Of a stretch of DNA of 61,654 bases, positions 1 through 6,637 are shown piece by piece. The DNA is from Bacteroidales bacterium (GTDB taxonomy: Bacteria > Bacteroidota > Bacteroidia > Bacteroidales > Paludibacteraceae). Location of the stretch: the NCBI GenBank assembly GCA_015061165.1, contig SUXC01000016.1, positions 1 through 61,654 on the forward strand, given 5' to 3'. Position numbers and translations under genes: made by a program. The notes under the pieces were generated by a model, which was given only the letters and a program-made list of their open reading frames with translations, was not told where the DNA came from and made no database searches. The first letter of the stretch is position 1; each line of letters begins with the position of its first letter.

Positions 1-1
1 C

Positions 2-142
2 GCGAGCAATATTTTTTGAAAATAAGGTTACACCTTTTGCATCCAATCTCCAACACCTCACCTTCAAGCGAGCTTGAGTGAGGTGTTGAATATCGTATGC
101 AGATAGATAAAATCTATCCTGTTTTCAAAAAATATTGCCCGC
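2..142. repeat. Branched inverted-repeat element upstream of miaB
   Basis: An outer inverted repeat pairs bases 6-22 with 122-138 without mismatch (17 bp) and extends to 2-4/140-142 across one mismatch. It encloses two hairpins: 51-68 with 73-88 (11 bp, a 2-base bulge, then 5 bp; loop CGAG) and 102-108 with 112-118 (GATAGAT/ATCTATC). Drawn as RNA or extruded DNA this is a three-way junction. The same plan recurs at 61472-61585 and, more loosely, at 60884-61047. No reading frame occupies it and the function is unknown. The inverted repeats are read directly from the sequence; calling it an element is inference. Confidence 0.6.
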
Positions 143-147
143 TTCAC

Positions 148-179
148 TTGCGTATGTGCATTTTTTGTTGTACCTTTGC
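148..179 (+). promoter_or_regulatory. miaB promoter, probably giving an almost leaderless mRNA
   Basis: TTG at 148-150 is followed after 20 bases by TACCTTTGC at 171-179, matching the Bacteroidota -33/-7 promoter. The miaB ATG begins only 3 bases after the -7 box, so transcription would start at or next to the start codon. Confidence 0.7.
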
Positions 180-182
180 AGC

Positions 183-1517
183 ATGAAACGGTTTTATATT
201 GAGACATACGGCTGCCAAATGAACGTGGCAGATAGCGAAGTAGTTGCTGCTATCATGCAAATGACAGAGGCACAACTCACAGACAATATAACAGAAGCAG
301 ATATTATCATCCTCAACACCTGCTCCATTCGCGAAAATGCCGAACAAAAAGTACAACACCGCCTACAAGAACTGCGCGGAGGACGAAACAGAAAGAAAGA
401 CCAGAAGTTGATAGGTGTCATCGGTTGCATGGCAGAGCGCATGGGTGAGGAACTGGTGCGAGACTACGGAGTGGACTTTGTAGCAGGTCCAGATGCATAC
501 ATGGACATCCCTAACCTCTTAGCCCAATGCCAACAAGGATTACCTGCGGTAAATATCCAACTCAGTACTACTGAGACCTACCGCGAAGTGATGCCCGCAC
601 GAATCGGTAAACAAATATCAGGCTTCGTGAGCATCATGCGCGGGTGCAACAATTTCTGCTCCTACTGCGTAGTGCCTTACACCCGAGGACGCGAGCGTAG
701 TCGCGATGTGGAGAGTATCAAGAACGAGGTGATTGACCTACAACAAAAAGGATACAAAGAAGTTACACTACTGGGGCAAAACGTCAATTCCTATCGCTAT
801 GAACACACTAACGAACAGGGAGAAACACAAGTGATAGACTTCTCAACCCTACTGCGTATCATAGCCGAACTGGTGCCCGACATGCGTATTCGTTTCACTA
901 CTTCGCACCCCAAAGATATGTCCGACAAGACATTGGAGGTGATTGCACAATATGACAATCTCTGCAAGTTCATTCACCTGCCCGTACAGAGCGGCGCAAA
1001 CCGCATACTCAAACTCATGAATCGCAAATACACCCGCGAATGGTATTTGGAACGCATAGCCGCTATTCGCCGCATACTGCCCGAGGCTGCTATCAGCACG
1101 GATGTGTTCTGCGGCTTCCACAGCGAGACCGAGGAGGAGCACCGTGAGACCCTCTCCCTTATGCGCGAGGTAGGATTTGACTCTGCTTTTATGTTTAAGT
1201 ATAGCGAGCGCCCTGGCACACACGCGCAAAAGCACTTGCCCGACAACATTAGCGAGGAGGAGAAAGTGCGCCGACTGAATGAGATCATTTCGCTACAGAC
1301 CCAACTCTCTCTGGAGTCTAACCTGCGCGAAGTGGGCAAGGTAGTAGAAGTGCTGGTAGAGGGCTTTTCCAAGCGTAGTCACGACGATATGTATGGACGA
1401 ACCAGTCAGTACAAAACAGTCGTCTTTCCACGCGAAGGCAGAAGCATAGGAGAACTGGTGAATGTGGAGATTTTAGAGGCTTCAGCAGCCACGTTGAAAG
1501 GAAAAATCGTAAAATAA
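183..1517 (+). CDS. miaB: tRNA-2-methylthio-N6-dimethylallyladenosine synthase MiaB
   Basis: Radical SAM methylthiotransferase that adds a 2-methylthio group to i6A37 in tRNAs reading UNN codons; it acts after MiaA, which is also encoded in this window. The 444-residue protein has the full layout: an N-terminal UPF0004 domain with its three cluster cysteines (in YGCQMN, ILNTCS and IGCMAE), the radical SAM motif CNNFCSYC around residue 157 followed by TRGRERSR, and a C-terminal TRAM domain of about 65 residues. The frame is open upstream to 135, but those residues are hydrophobic and unlike the family; the ATG at 183 gives the conserved start MKRFYIETYGCQMN. Family assignment is secure. Confidence 0.96.
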   Translation: MKRFYIETYGCQMNVADSEVVAAIMQMTEAQLTDNITEADIIILNTCSIRENAEQKVQHRLQELRGGRNRKKDQKLIGVIGCMAERMGEELVRDYGVDFVAGPDAYMDIPNLLAQCQQGLPAVNIQLSTTETYREVMPARIGKQISGFVSIMRGCNNFCSYCVVPYTRGRERSRDVESIKNEVIDLQQKGYKEVTLLGQNVNSYRYEHTNEQGETQVIDFSTLLRIIAELVPDMRIRFTTSHPKDMSDKTLEVIAQYDNLCKFIHLPVQSGANRILKLMNRKYTREWYLERIAAIRRILPEAAISTDVFCGFHSETEEEHRETLSLMREVGFDSAFMFKYSERPGTHAQKHLPDNISEEEKVRRLNEIISLQTQLSLESNLREVGKVVEVLVEGFSKRSHDDMYGRTSQYKTVVFPREGRSIGELVNVEILEASAATLKGKIVK

Positions 1518-1557
1518 TACATTTTTTTAAGAAAAAATACTTTTTTTTAATAAAAAA

Positions 1558-1838
1558 TTTGCATGATTAAAAAAAAAGCAGTACTTTTGCACCGAAAACA
1601 ATAAATTTTCATAGTTAAGGTTTAGGTTTAATGGCAACGAGAGGCTGGGAAGTTTCTCGTTGTTTCTTAAAACTACACAAAAACAGAAACATTGTTTTCA
1701 CTATTTTTTTGTAAAGATATGAACGAAATTATTATTGACAATCCTAATCCACTCAACGTGGATTTAACCGACACAGAAGAGGCTCGCAAAGCATTTATTG
1801 CGAGCGAGATTTTTAATCGTAAATACTAAAAAATCGAT
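1558..1838 (+). promoter_or_regulatory. greA promoter and long structured leader
   Basis: This fills the 320-base gap between miaB and greA. A promoter is visible as TTG at 1559-1561 and TACTTTTGC at 1582-1590 (20-base spacer), preceded by an A-run and AGCAG as in the stable-RNA promoters at 25352 and 54177. The leader would be about 240 bases. It contains a hairpin with an 8-bp perfect stem, 1635-1642 with 1655-1662, without a clear U-run right after it, and a small ORF at 1719-1829. The hairpin could be an attenuator or a protein-binding site; nothing in the sequence decides this. Confidence 0.6.
1719..1829 (+). CDS. Possible 36-residue leader ORF before greA
   Basis: ATG at 1719 opens a 36-codon frame ending at TAA 1827-1829, nine bases before the greA ATG. 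The peptide is hydrophilic and acidic in the middle (MNEIIIDNPNPLNV, then LTDTEEARKAF) and ends FNRKY; there is no signal or membrane segment. It lies downstream of the promoter at 1582 and just ahead of greA, so it could be a translated leader peptide or a small protein co-transcribed with greA. I recognise no family. Coding potential rests only on position and normal-looking codon use. Confidence 0.4.
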   Translation: MNEIIIDNPNPLNVDLTDTEEARKAFIASEIFNRKY

Positions 1839-2309
1839 ATGGCAACAAACTATGTGACCGCTAACGGTCTTCAAAAACTGAAAGAAGAACTGCAACAATT
1901 GGAAAGCGTGGAGCGTCCACGCGTGATCGCGGCTATTGCAGAGGCGCGAGAAAAAGGTGATTTGAGTGAAAACGCTGAATACGATGCCGCCAAAGAAGAA
2001 CAAGGCATACTGGAAAGTCGTATTGCAATGCTCAAAGCCAAAATTATGGATGCACGCATTATTGATGAGACAGATATTAATACCGATGAGGTACAGATAT
2101 TGACCAAAGTGCGTGTGCAAAATCTGAAAACGGGACAAGAGAAAATATATCAATTGGTTACCGAAGGAGAAGCAAACATATTGGAGGGCAAGATTGCTAC
2201 TACTACCCCCATTGCCAAAGGCTTGTTAGGCAAGAAAGTGGGCGATACCGCAGAAGTAGTAGTGCCTGCTGGTACGTTGCAATTCAAGATTTTGGAAATC
2301 AGTATCTAA
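1839..2309 (+). CDS. greA: Transcription elongation factor GreA
   Basis: GreA rescues backtracked RNA polymerase by stimulating cleavage of the nascent RNA through the secondary channel. The 156-residue protein has the usual length. Residues 1-75 form the N-terminal coiled coil, with the acidic tip region EAREKGDLSENAEYDAAKEEQ typical of GreA; residues 80-156 form the FKBP-like C-terminal domain with GLLGKKVGD. The ATG at 1839 matches the family start. The HIT protein gene follows 22 bases downstream in the same direction, so they are probably co-transcribed up to the terminator at 2741. Confidence 0.96.
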   Translation: MATNYVTANGLQKLKEELQQLESVERPRVIAAIAEAREKGDLSENAEYDAAKEEQGILESRIAMLKAKIMDARIIDETDINTDEVQILTKVRVQNLKTGQEKIYQLVTEGEANILEGKIATTTPIAKGLLGKKVGDTAEVVVPAGTLQFKILEISI

Positions 2310-2331
2310 TAACTGTCAAATAGTACACCCC

Positions 2332-2736
2332 ATGACAATCTTCACACGTATCATCAATGGTGAAATACCCAGTTACAAAGTAGCAGAGAACGAACAGTTC
2401 TATGCTTTTTTGGATATTAACCCCCTGCAAAAGGGACATACCTTGGTTGTACCGAAATTGGCAGAACCGGAGGCGAACTATATCTTCGACCTCGATGACG
2501 ACCTGCTCAGCGAAATGCTGGTCTTCTCTAAACAAGTGGCTCGTGGCATACAAGGGGCTATCGAATGCAAGCGCGTAGGTGTGGCGGTGATTGGCTTGGA
2601 AGTGCCTCACGTACACATGCACCTAATCCCTATCAGCAAGGAAGGGGATATGTCCTTCGCTAATCCGAAGATGACATTACCCGCCGAGGAGATGGCTATG
2701 ATTGCTAACTCCATTGCTGAGGCAATGGAACATTGA
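2332..2736 (+). CDS. HIT family nucleotide hydrolase or transferase
   Basis: Histidine-triad protein of the Hint/HinT type, which usually hydrolyses purine nucleoside phosphoramidates or related adenylates. The 134-residue sequence opens with TIFTRIINGEIPSYKV, the standard start of the family, and has the triad HVHMHLIPI near residues 92-100 that binds and cleaves the phosphate. It sits 22 bases after greA and is followed by a terminator. The physiological substrate cannot be told from the sequence. Confidence 0.93.
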   Translation: MTIFTRIINGEIPSYKVAENEQFYAFLDINPLQKGHTLVVPKLAEPEANYIFDLDDDLLSEMLVFSKQVARGIQGAIECKRVGVAVIGLEVPHVHMHLIPISKEGDMSFANPKMTLPAEEMAMIANSIAEAMEH

Positions 2737-2740
2737 TAAA

Positions 2741-2768
2741 AAATGACTGCCATAGCGGCAGTCATTTT
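2741..2768 (+). terminator. Intrinsic terminator after greA-HIT
   Basis: An 11-bp perfect stem, AAATGACTGCC (2741-2751) with its complement (2757-2767) around a 5-base loop, lies five bases after the HIT stop codon and ends in a short T-run. Confidence 0.75.
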
Positions 2769-2812
2769 GCGTAATTTCAAAAAACGGATAAAGAACAACA
2801 ACATAATACATC

Positions 2813-4504
2813 ATGGAAATGGAAGAAAGAAGTCTCAATTTTATTGAGCAAATCGTAGAAAAAGATTTACAGGAAGGTAAGAACGACGGACGCATACAGA
2901 CACGTTTTCCGCCTGAGCCAAATGGTTACCTGCATATCGGTCACGTGAAAGCCATCTGCATGGACTTTGGTATCGCGGAGAAATACAACGGCGTATGCAA
3001 CCTGCGATTCGACGACACCAACCCCGTCAAAGAGGATGTGGAATATGTAGATTCCATCCAACAAGACATCGCTTGGTTGGGATTCAAGTGGGGCAATATC
3101 TACTACGCTTCTGACTATTTCCAACAACTCTACGACCTCGCCATCGAGTTTATCAAACAGGGCAAGGCATACGTAGATGAGCAGACGGCTGAGCAGATCG
3201 CCGAGCAGAAAGGTACACCTACCGAACCGGGTGTTGCATCGCCATACCGCGATCGTCCTATCGATGAGAACCTTCGCCTCTTCCAAGCCATGCAAAATGG
3301 CGAAATCGAAGACGGCAAGATGGTACTCCGTGCGAAGATAGACATGGCTAATCCCAACATGCACTTCCGCGACCCAATCATGTACCGCATCATCACCACC
3401 CATCCTCACCATCGCACAGGTCGCACATGGAACGTATATCCAATGTACGACTTCGCACACGGTCAATCCGACTACTTTGAGGGTGTAACCCACTCTATCT
3501 GTACGCTGGAGTTCGTGGTACACCGTCCACTCTATGACTACTATATCGACCAATTCATCACTGGCGACTACCGCCCACGCCAATATGAGTTCAACCGCCT
3601 GAATATCACCTACACCGTGATGTCCAAACGTAAGATGCTCCAACTGGTGAAAGAGGGATTGGTAAGTGGTTGGGATGACCCACGTATGCCTACCGTATGC
3701 GGTTTGCGCCGTCGCGGTTATACGCCAGAGGCGATACGCGCGTTCATTGACAAGATTGGTTATACCAAAGTGGAAGGTATGATTGACCTCGGCTTGCTGG
3801 AGCACACCGTGCGTGAGACACTCAAAGAGACTGCTCCACGTGTGTGCGCTATCTTCGACCCTGTGAAACTTGTGATAACAAACTATGAGGGCGAGGGCGA
3901 GACTATTGTAGCAGAGAATATTGATGGTCACCCAGAGTTGGGTACCCGCGAAATGAAGTTCGCGAAGGAGCTCTACATAGAGCGTGGCGACTTCCAAGAA
4001 GAGGGCGACAAGAAGTTCTTCCGATTGAGTCCTGGTGGTCGTGAGGTACGCTTAAAAGCAGCATACATCATCCAAGCAACAGGCTGCGAGAAGGATGCAG
4101 AGGGTAATATCACTACCGTATATGCAACCTACGACCCAGACTCTAAGTCAGGTACCGAGGGCGGCAACCGCAAGACAAAATCTACCATCAACTGGGTAGA
4201 GTGCGAGTCATGTGTGAATGCTGAGGTGCGTTTGTACGACCGATTGTTCGCATGCGAGAACCCATCGGCAGAGGAAGGCGACTTCCGCGACTTGCTCAAC
4301 CCTGATAGCTTGAAGGTAGTGAACTGCAAGATCGAGGGCGCAATGAAGGCTGAGATGCATGCACCAGAGGTAGTGAACGGTATTGCTAAGTGCAACAACT
4401 ATCAGTTCCTCAAGCATGGCTATTTCGTAGTGGATCCAGACACCACCGCCGAGAAACTGGTCTTCAACCGCACCGCTTCGCTGAAAGATAACTGGCAGAA
4501 ATAG
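2813..4504 (+). CDS. glnS: Glutaminyl-tRNA synthetase
   Basis: Class I synthetase that charges tRNA-Gln directly with glutamine in the cytoplasm. The 563-residue protein has the HIGH motif in PNGYLHIGHVKA near residue 40, a KMSKS variant in VMSKRKML near residue 270, and the two C-terminal beta-barrel anticodon-binding domains. Length is usual for GlnRS. The ATG at 2813 gives MEMEERSLNF; the ATG two codons later is also possible. The gene follows the HIT terminator by 45 bases and ends inside a hairpin element at 4502-4559. Confidence 0.97.
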   Translation: MEMEERSLNFIEQIVEKDLQEGKNDGRIQTRFPPEPNGYLHIGHVKAICMDFGIAEKYNGVCNLRFDDTNPVKEDVEYVDSIQQDIAWLGFKWGNIYYASDYFQQLYDLAIEFIKQGKAYVDEQTAEQIAEQKGTPTEPGVASPYRDRPIDENLRLFQAMQNGEIEDGKMVLRAKIDMANPNMHFRDPIMYRIITTHPHHRTGRTWNVYPMYDFAHGQSDYFEGVTHSICTLEFVVHRPLYDYYIDQFITGDYRPRQYEFNRLNITYTVMSKRKMLQLVKEGLVSGWDDPRMPTVCGLRRRGYTPEAIRAFIDKIGYTKVEGMIDLGLLEHTVRETLKETAPRVCAIFDPVKLVITNYEGEGETIVAENIDGHPELGTREMKFAKELYIERGDFQEEGDKKFFRLSPGGREVRLKAAYIIQATGCEKDAEGNITTVYATYDPDSKSGTEGGNRKTKSTINWVECESCVNAEVRLYDRLFACENPSAEEGDFRDLLNPDSLKVVNCKIEGAMKAEMHAPEVVNGIAKCNNYQFLKHGYFVVDPDTTAEKLVFNRTASLKDNWQK

Positions 4505-4559
4505 TTTAGAGGACGGCACGTTGTGCCTACAGAACGCCCTGCGGGCTATAGTTTAGAGG
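4502..4559. repeat. Double mini-hairpin flanked by direct repeats
   Basis: The 11-base word TAGTTTAGAGG occurs at 4502-4512 and again at 4549-4559. Between the copies are two small hairpins, GGCAC-GTT-GTGCC (4515-4527) and GCCC-TGC-GGGC (4536-4546), the second preceded by CTACAG. CTACAG followed by a C/G mini-hairpin also builds the array at 58598-58740. The element overlaps the glnS stop codon and lies just before the next gene. Its repeats are plain in the sequence; the function is unknown. Confidence 0.6.
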
Positions 4560-4561
4560 CG

Positions 4562-4987
4562 ATGCAGATACGAACTCAAAACGGCAAACAATATGTACTT
4601 TGCGCGTGGAGGCGGCGATATGTCCGCCTCACGCCAGAGGAGTTGGTGCGCCAAACGACCTTGCAACTGCTGGTGAATGAGTTCGGCTATCCGCACAACC
4701 TTATAGCAGTAGAAGTGCCCATTGAGGTGGCAGGTGTGCAGAAACGTTGCGATGCCATTATTTATAACCGCCAGATGCAGGCGCTGATGCTACTGGAGTT
4801 TAAGGCGCCATCCGTGCACCTCACGCAGGAGGTCTTTGACCAAGCAGCTATCTACAACCGTAAGCTGCAAGTACCGCTACTCATGCTCTGCAACGGACGT
4901 GAGAGCATAGTGGCACAAGTACTGCCCACGCAATACCAGTTTCTGGAGCAAATACCCGCGTATAATACGCTGATTCCTAAAGACTAA
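4562..4987 (+). CDS. HSDR_N-type PD-(D/E)XK nuclease-like protein
   Basis: A 141-residue stand-alone protein resembling the N-terminal domain of type I restriction enzyme R subunits (HSDR_N_2 family), a group common in Bacteroidota outside restriction loci. The nuclease-like core is seen in KRCDAIIYNR followed by LLEFKAP, giving the D...ExK signature. The frame is open from 4523, but those residues are the translation of the hairpin element at 4502-4559, so the ATG at 4562 (MQIRTQNGKQYVL) is preferred; this also matches the usual family start. No restriction, methylase or specificity gene is nearby. Its 3' end overlaps the convergent aroB by 11 bases. Cellular role unknown. Confidence 0.8.
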   Translation: MQIRTQNGKQYVLCAWRRRYVRLTPEELVRQTTLQLLVNEFGYPHNLIAVEVPIEVAGVQKRCDAIIYNRQMQALMLLEFKAPSVHLTQEVFDQAAIYNRKLQVPLLMLCNGRESIVAQVLPTQYQFLEQIPAYNTLIPKD

Positions 4988-6074
4988 AGAGATACTCCAA
5001 CGCCTCATTGATGTCCGCATCACTGAGGTGTTGGTTTATTATGGGCTCGCCTAATGCACGCAGCAGGGTGAAGTTGGGTAAACTGTTCGCTTCGTTCTTT
5101 TTGTCTTGATACATGCGCTGAATCAGTTGTTCGCGTTGTTTGCAGTCGCATTGTGGTCTGCCGTACCACTGTAGCATGATTTGTGTGAGTTGCTGTAGTA
5201 CTTCGCGTGGACAACCTGCGTGTACTACACTGAGATATACCTCTGCCACCATGCCCCAAAGTACGCAATAGCCATGGGAGGGGGAGGGTTGAATGTTGAA
5301 GGTTGAAGGTTGAGGGTTGAAGGTTGAAGGTTGAAGGGAGTTTTCCAAGGCTGCAGACTCTATGGCATGACCTATGGTATGTCCGAAGTTGAGTATCTTG
5401 CGCATGCCCGCTTCGCGTGGATCCTGAGCTACGACTTGCTCCTTAATGGCGATACTATTGTGCAGCAATCCCCTTTCGGATAGCGCTGCCACAAACTGTG
5501 CTTGAGGCAGTTCCTCTTGTGCCAATTGCAGTAGTCTAATCCACTCCTCTGGACTTGCGATTAAGGCATGCTTCAGCATCTCAGCAAAGCCACTGAGTAG
5601 TTCGGTAGCAGGTAGTGTGCGCAGAAAATTAGGATGAATCAATGTCGCTAATGGCTGTGTGAAAGTGCCAATGCCATTCTTTATTCCGTTGTAATCAATA
5701 CCAGTCTTTCCGCCTGAAGAAGCATCCACCATGGCGAGCAAAGTGGTGGGGATATTCACAAAACGAATACCACGCATATAGGTGGCCGCAGCAAAACCGC
5801 CTAAGTCCGTAATCATACCACCACCCAAATTGATGAGCAATGCCTCGCGTGTGGCACGATGTTTGAAGAGAAAATCCCAAACCGCCTGCACCGATGCTAA
5901 GTTCTTGCTTTGTTCGCCTGCTTCAATCGTGCGTAAATGATAGGGGTTTTCTCCGATAGAATCGGCTAAAATGGGCAAACAATACTCCGCAGTATGGCTA
6001 TCTGTGAGCATGAATAATTGCCCTTTGGGCAAATTCGCGAGGATACTATGGAGATACGTTAAATCGTGTAGCAT
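4977..6074 (-). CDS. aroB: 3-dehydroquinate synthase
   Basis: Second shikimate-pathway enzyme, converting DAHP to 3-dehydroquinate with NAD+ and a divalent metal. The 365-residue protein shows the NAD-binding GGGMITDLGGF, the substrate segment GGKTGIDYNGIKN, and the metal-ligand region FGHTIGHAIES. Directly after the last motif there is an insertion of about 20 residues (QPSTFNPQPSTFNIQPS) before HGYCVLWGM, where the family normally continues straight to its next metal-binding His. The insertion is encoded by seven 7-base repeats (5288-5336). Since 7 is not a multiple of 3, gain or loss of one unit would shift the frame. The gene shares a symmetrical divergent promoter with the thioredoxin-like gene. 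Confidence 0.93.
   Translation of the reverse strand: MLHDLTYLHSILANLPKGQLFMLTDSHTAEYCLPILADSIGENPYHLRTIEAGEQSKNLASVQAVWDFLFKHRATREALLINLGGGMITDLGGFAAATYMRGIRFVNIPTTLLAMVDASSGGKTGIDYNGIKNGIGTFTQPLATLIHPNFLRTLPATELLSGFAEMLKHALIASPEEWIRLLQLAQEELPQAQFVAALSERGLLHNSIAIKEQVVAQDPREAGMRKILNFGHTIGHAIESAALENSLQPSTFNPQPSTFNIQPSPSHGYCVLWGMVAEVYLSVVHAGCPREVLQQLTQIMLQWYGRPQCDCKQREQLIQRMYQDKKNEANSLPNFTLLRALGEPIINQHLSDADINEALEYLFSL
5288..5336. repeat. Seven tandem 7-base repeats inside aroB
   Basis: Seven adjacent heptamers with consensus GTTGAAG: one ends in T, one reads GTTGAGG, and the other five are exact. They lie within aroB (minus strand) and encode the Pro/Ser/Thr/Phe/Asn insertion between two active-site motifs. 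Confidence 0.9.
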
Positions 6075-6120
6075 TGTATTGTGTAGAGTTGTATAGAATT
6101 GTTTTTTTGTAGTAAAAAGT

Positions 6121-6152
6121 TTGCAAAGTTACGAAAATTTTCGTAACTTTGC
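6121..6152. promoter_or_regulatory. Palindromic divergent promoter, aroB and thioredoxin-like gene
   Basis: Bases 6123-6152 are a perfect 30-bp palindrome. Each half ends in TAACTTTGC, a -7 box, one reading right toward the gene at 6172 (with TTG at 6121-6123, spacer 20) and one reading left toward aroB at 6074. One symmetrical sequence therefore appears to serve both genes, either as back-to-back promoters, a dimeric-regulator operator, or both. Confidence 0.7.
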
Positions 6153-6171
6153 ACCCTAAATTAGAAAAATT

Positions 6172-6603
6172 ATGCAAAAAAGAGTATTTTTTACCATTTT
6201 AATGGCAATTTTCGCACTCTCGACAATGGCAGAGGGATTGACATATCTCTCTACAGCCGATTTTAAGGCAAAAGTATGCTACTATGATTTGTCCTCTGGT
6301 CAGCAACCTCAGTGGAAATATATTGGTGATAAACCTTGTTTGATAGATTTCTCCACTACGTGGTGTGGTTGGTGCAAGAAGTTGCATCCAATCTTAGAGC
6401 AAGTAGCCAAACAATACGAGGGAAAGGTCTATGTTTATACGTTGGATGCGGAGAAAGAGCCCGAAGTGGCTACGTTGTTTGGTGTGCGTAGTTATCCTAC
6501 TGTGGTGATTTGCCCAATGGAAGGTGGTCCACGCATTGCTCAGGGCTACCACGAATTGGACTATTGGCAAGAAGCCATCAAGCAGATTCTTGGGGTAGAG
6601 TGA
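6172..6603 (+). CDS. Exported thioredoxin-like protein
   Basis: A 143-residue thiol-disulfide protein. Residues 1-21 are a signal peptide (basic start, then FFTILMAIFALSTMA), so it acts in the periplasm or at the membrane. The redox motif is WCGWCKK near residue 64, followed by the thioredoxin cis-Pro segment VRSYPTVVI. The WCGWC centre is characteristic of periplasmic thioredoxin-like proteins of Bacteroidota. The antiporter gene follows 34 bases later, separated by four 7-base repeats. The partner protein is unknown. Confidence 0.87.
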   Translation: MQKRVFFTILMAIFALSTMAEGLTYLSTADFKAKVCYYDLSSGQQPQWKYIGDKPCLIDFSTTWCGWCKKLHPILEQVAKQYEGKVYVYTLDAEKEPEVATLFGVRSYPTVVICPMEGGPRIAQGYHELDYWQEAIKQILGVE

Positions 6604-6631
6604 TTAAGGTTAGAGGCTAAAGGTTAAAGGC
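6604..6631. repeat. Four tandem 7-base repeats between genes
   Basis: Four heptamers, TTAAGGT, TAGAGGC, TAAAGGT and TAAAGGC, start at the base following the thioredoxin-like stop codon and end six bases before the antiporter ATG. Confidence 0.75.
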
Positions 6632-6637
6632 AAGGAT

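Noticed and set aside
2867..3997. Long minus-strand open frame (376 codons) opposite glnS
   Set aside because: It is a shadow of glnS, which has complete synthetase motifs; the antisense protein resembles nothing. The long antisense frames opposite the GH5-like gene, galM and galK were rejected for the same reason.
4523..4561. N-terminal extension of the HSDR_N-type protein
   Set aside because: These codons are the translation of a hairpin flanked by direct repeats; the family start fits the ATG at 4562.
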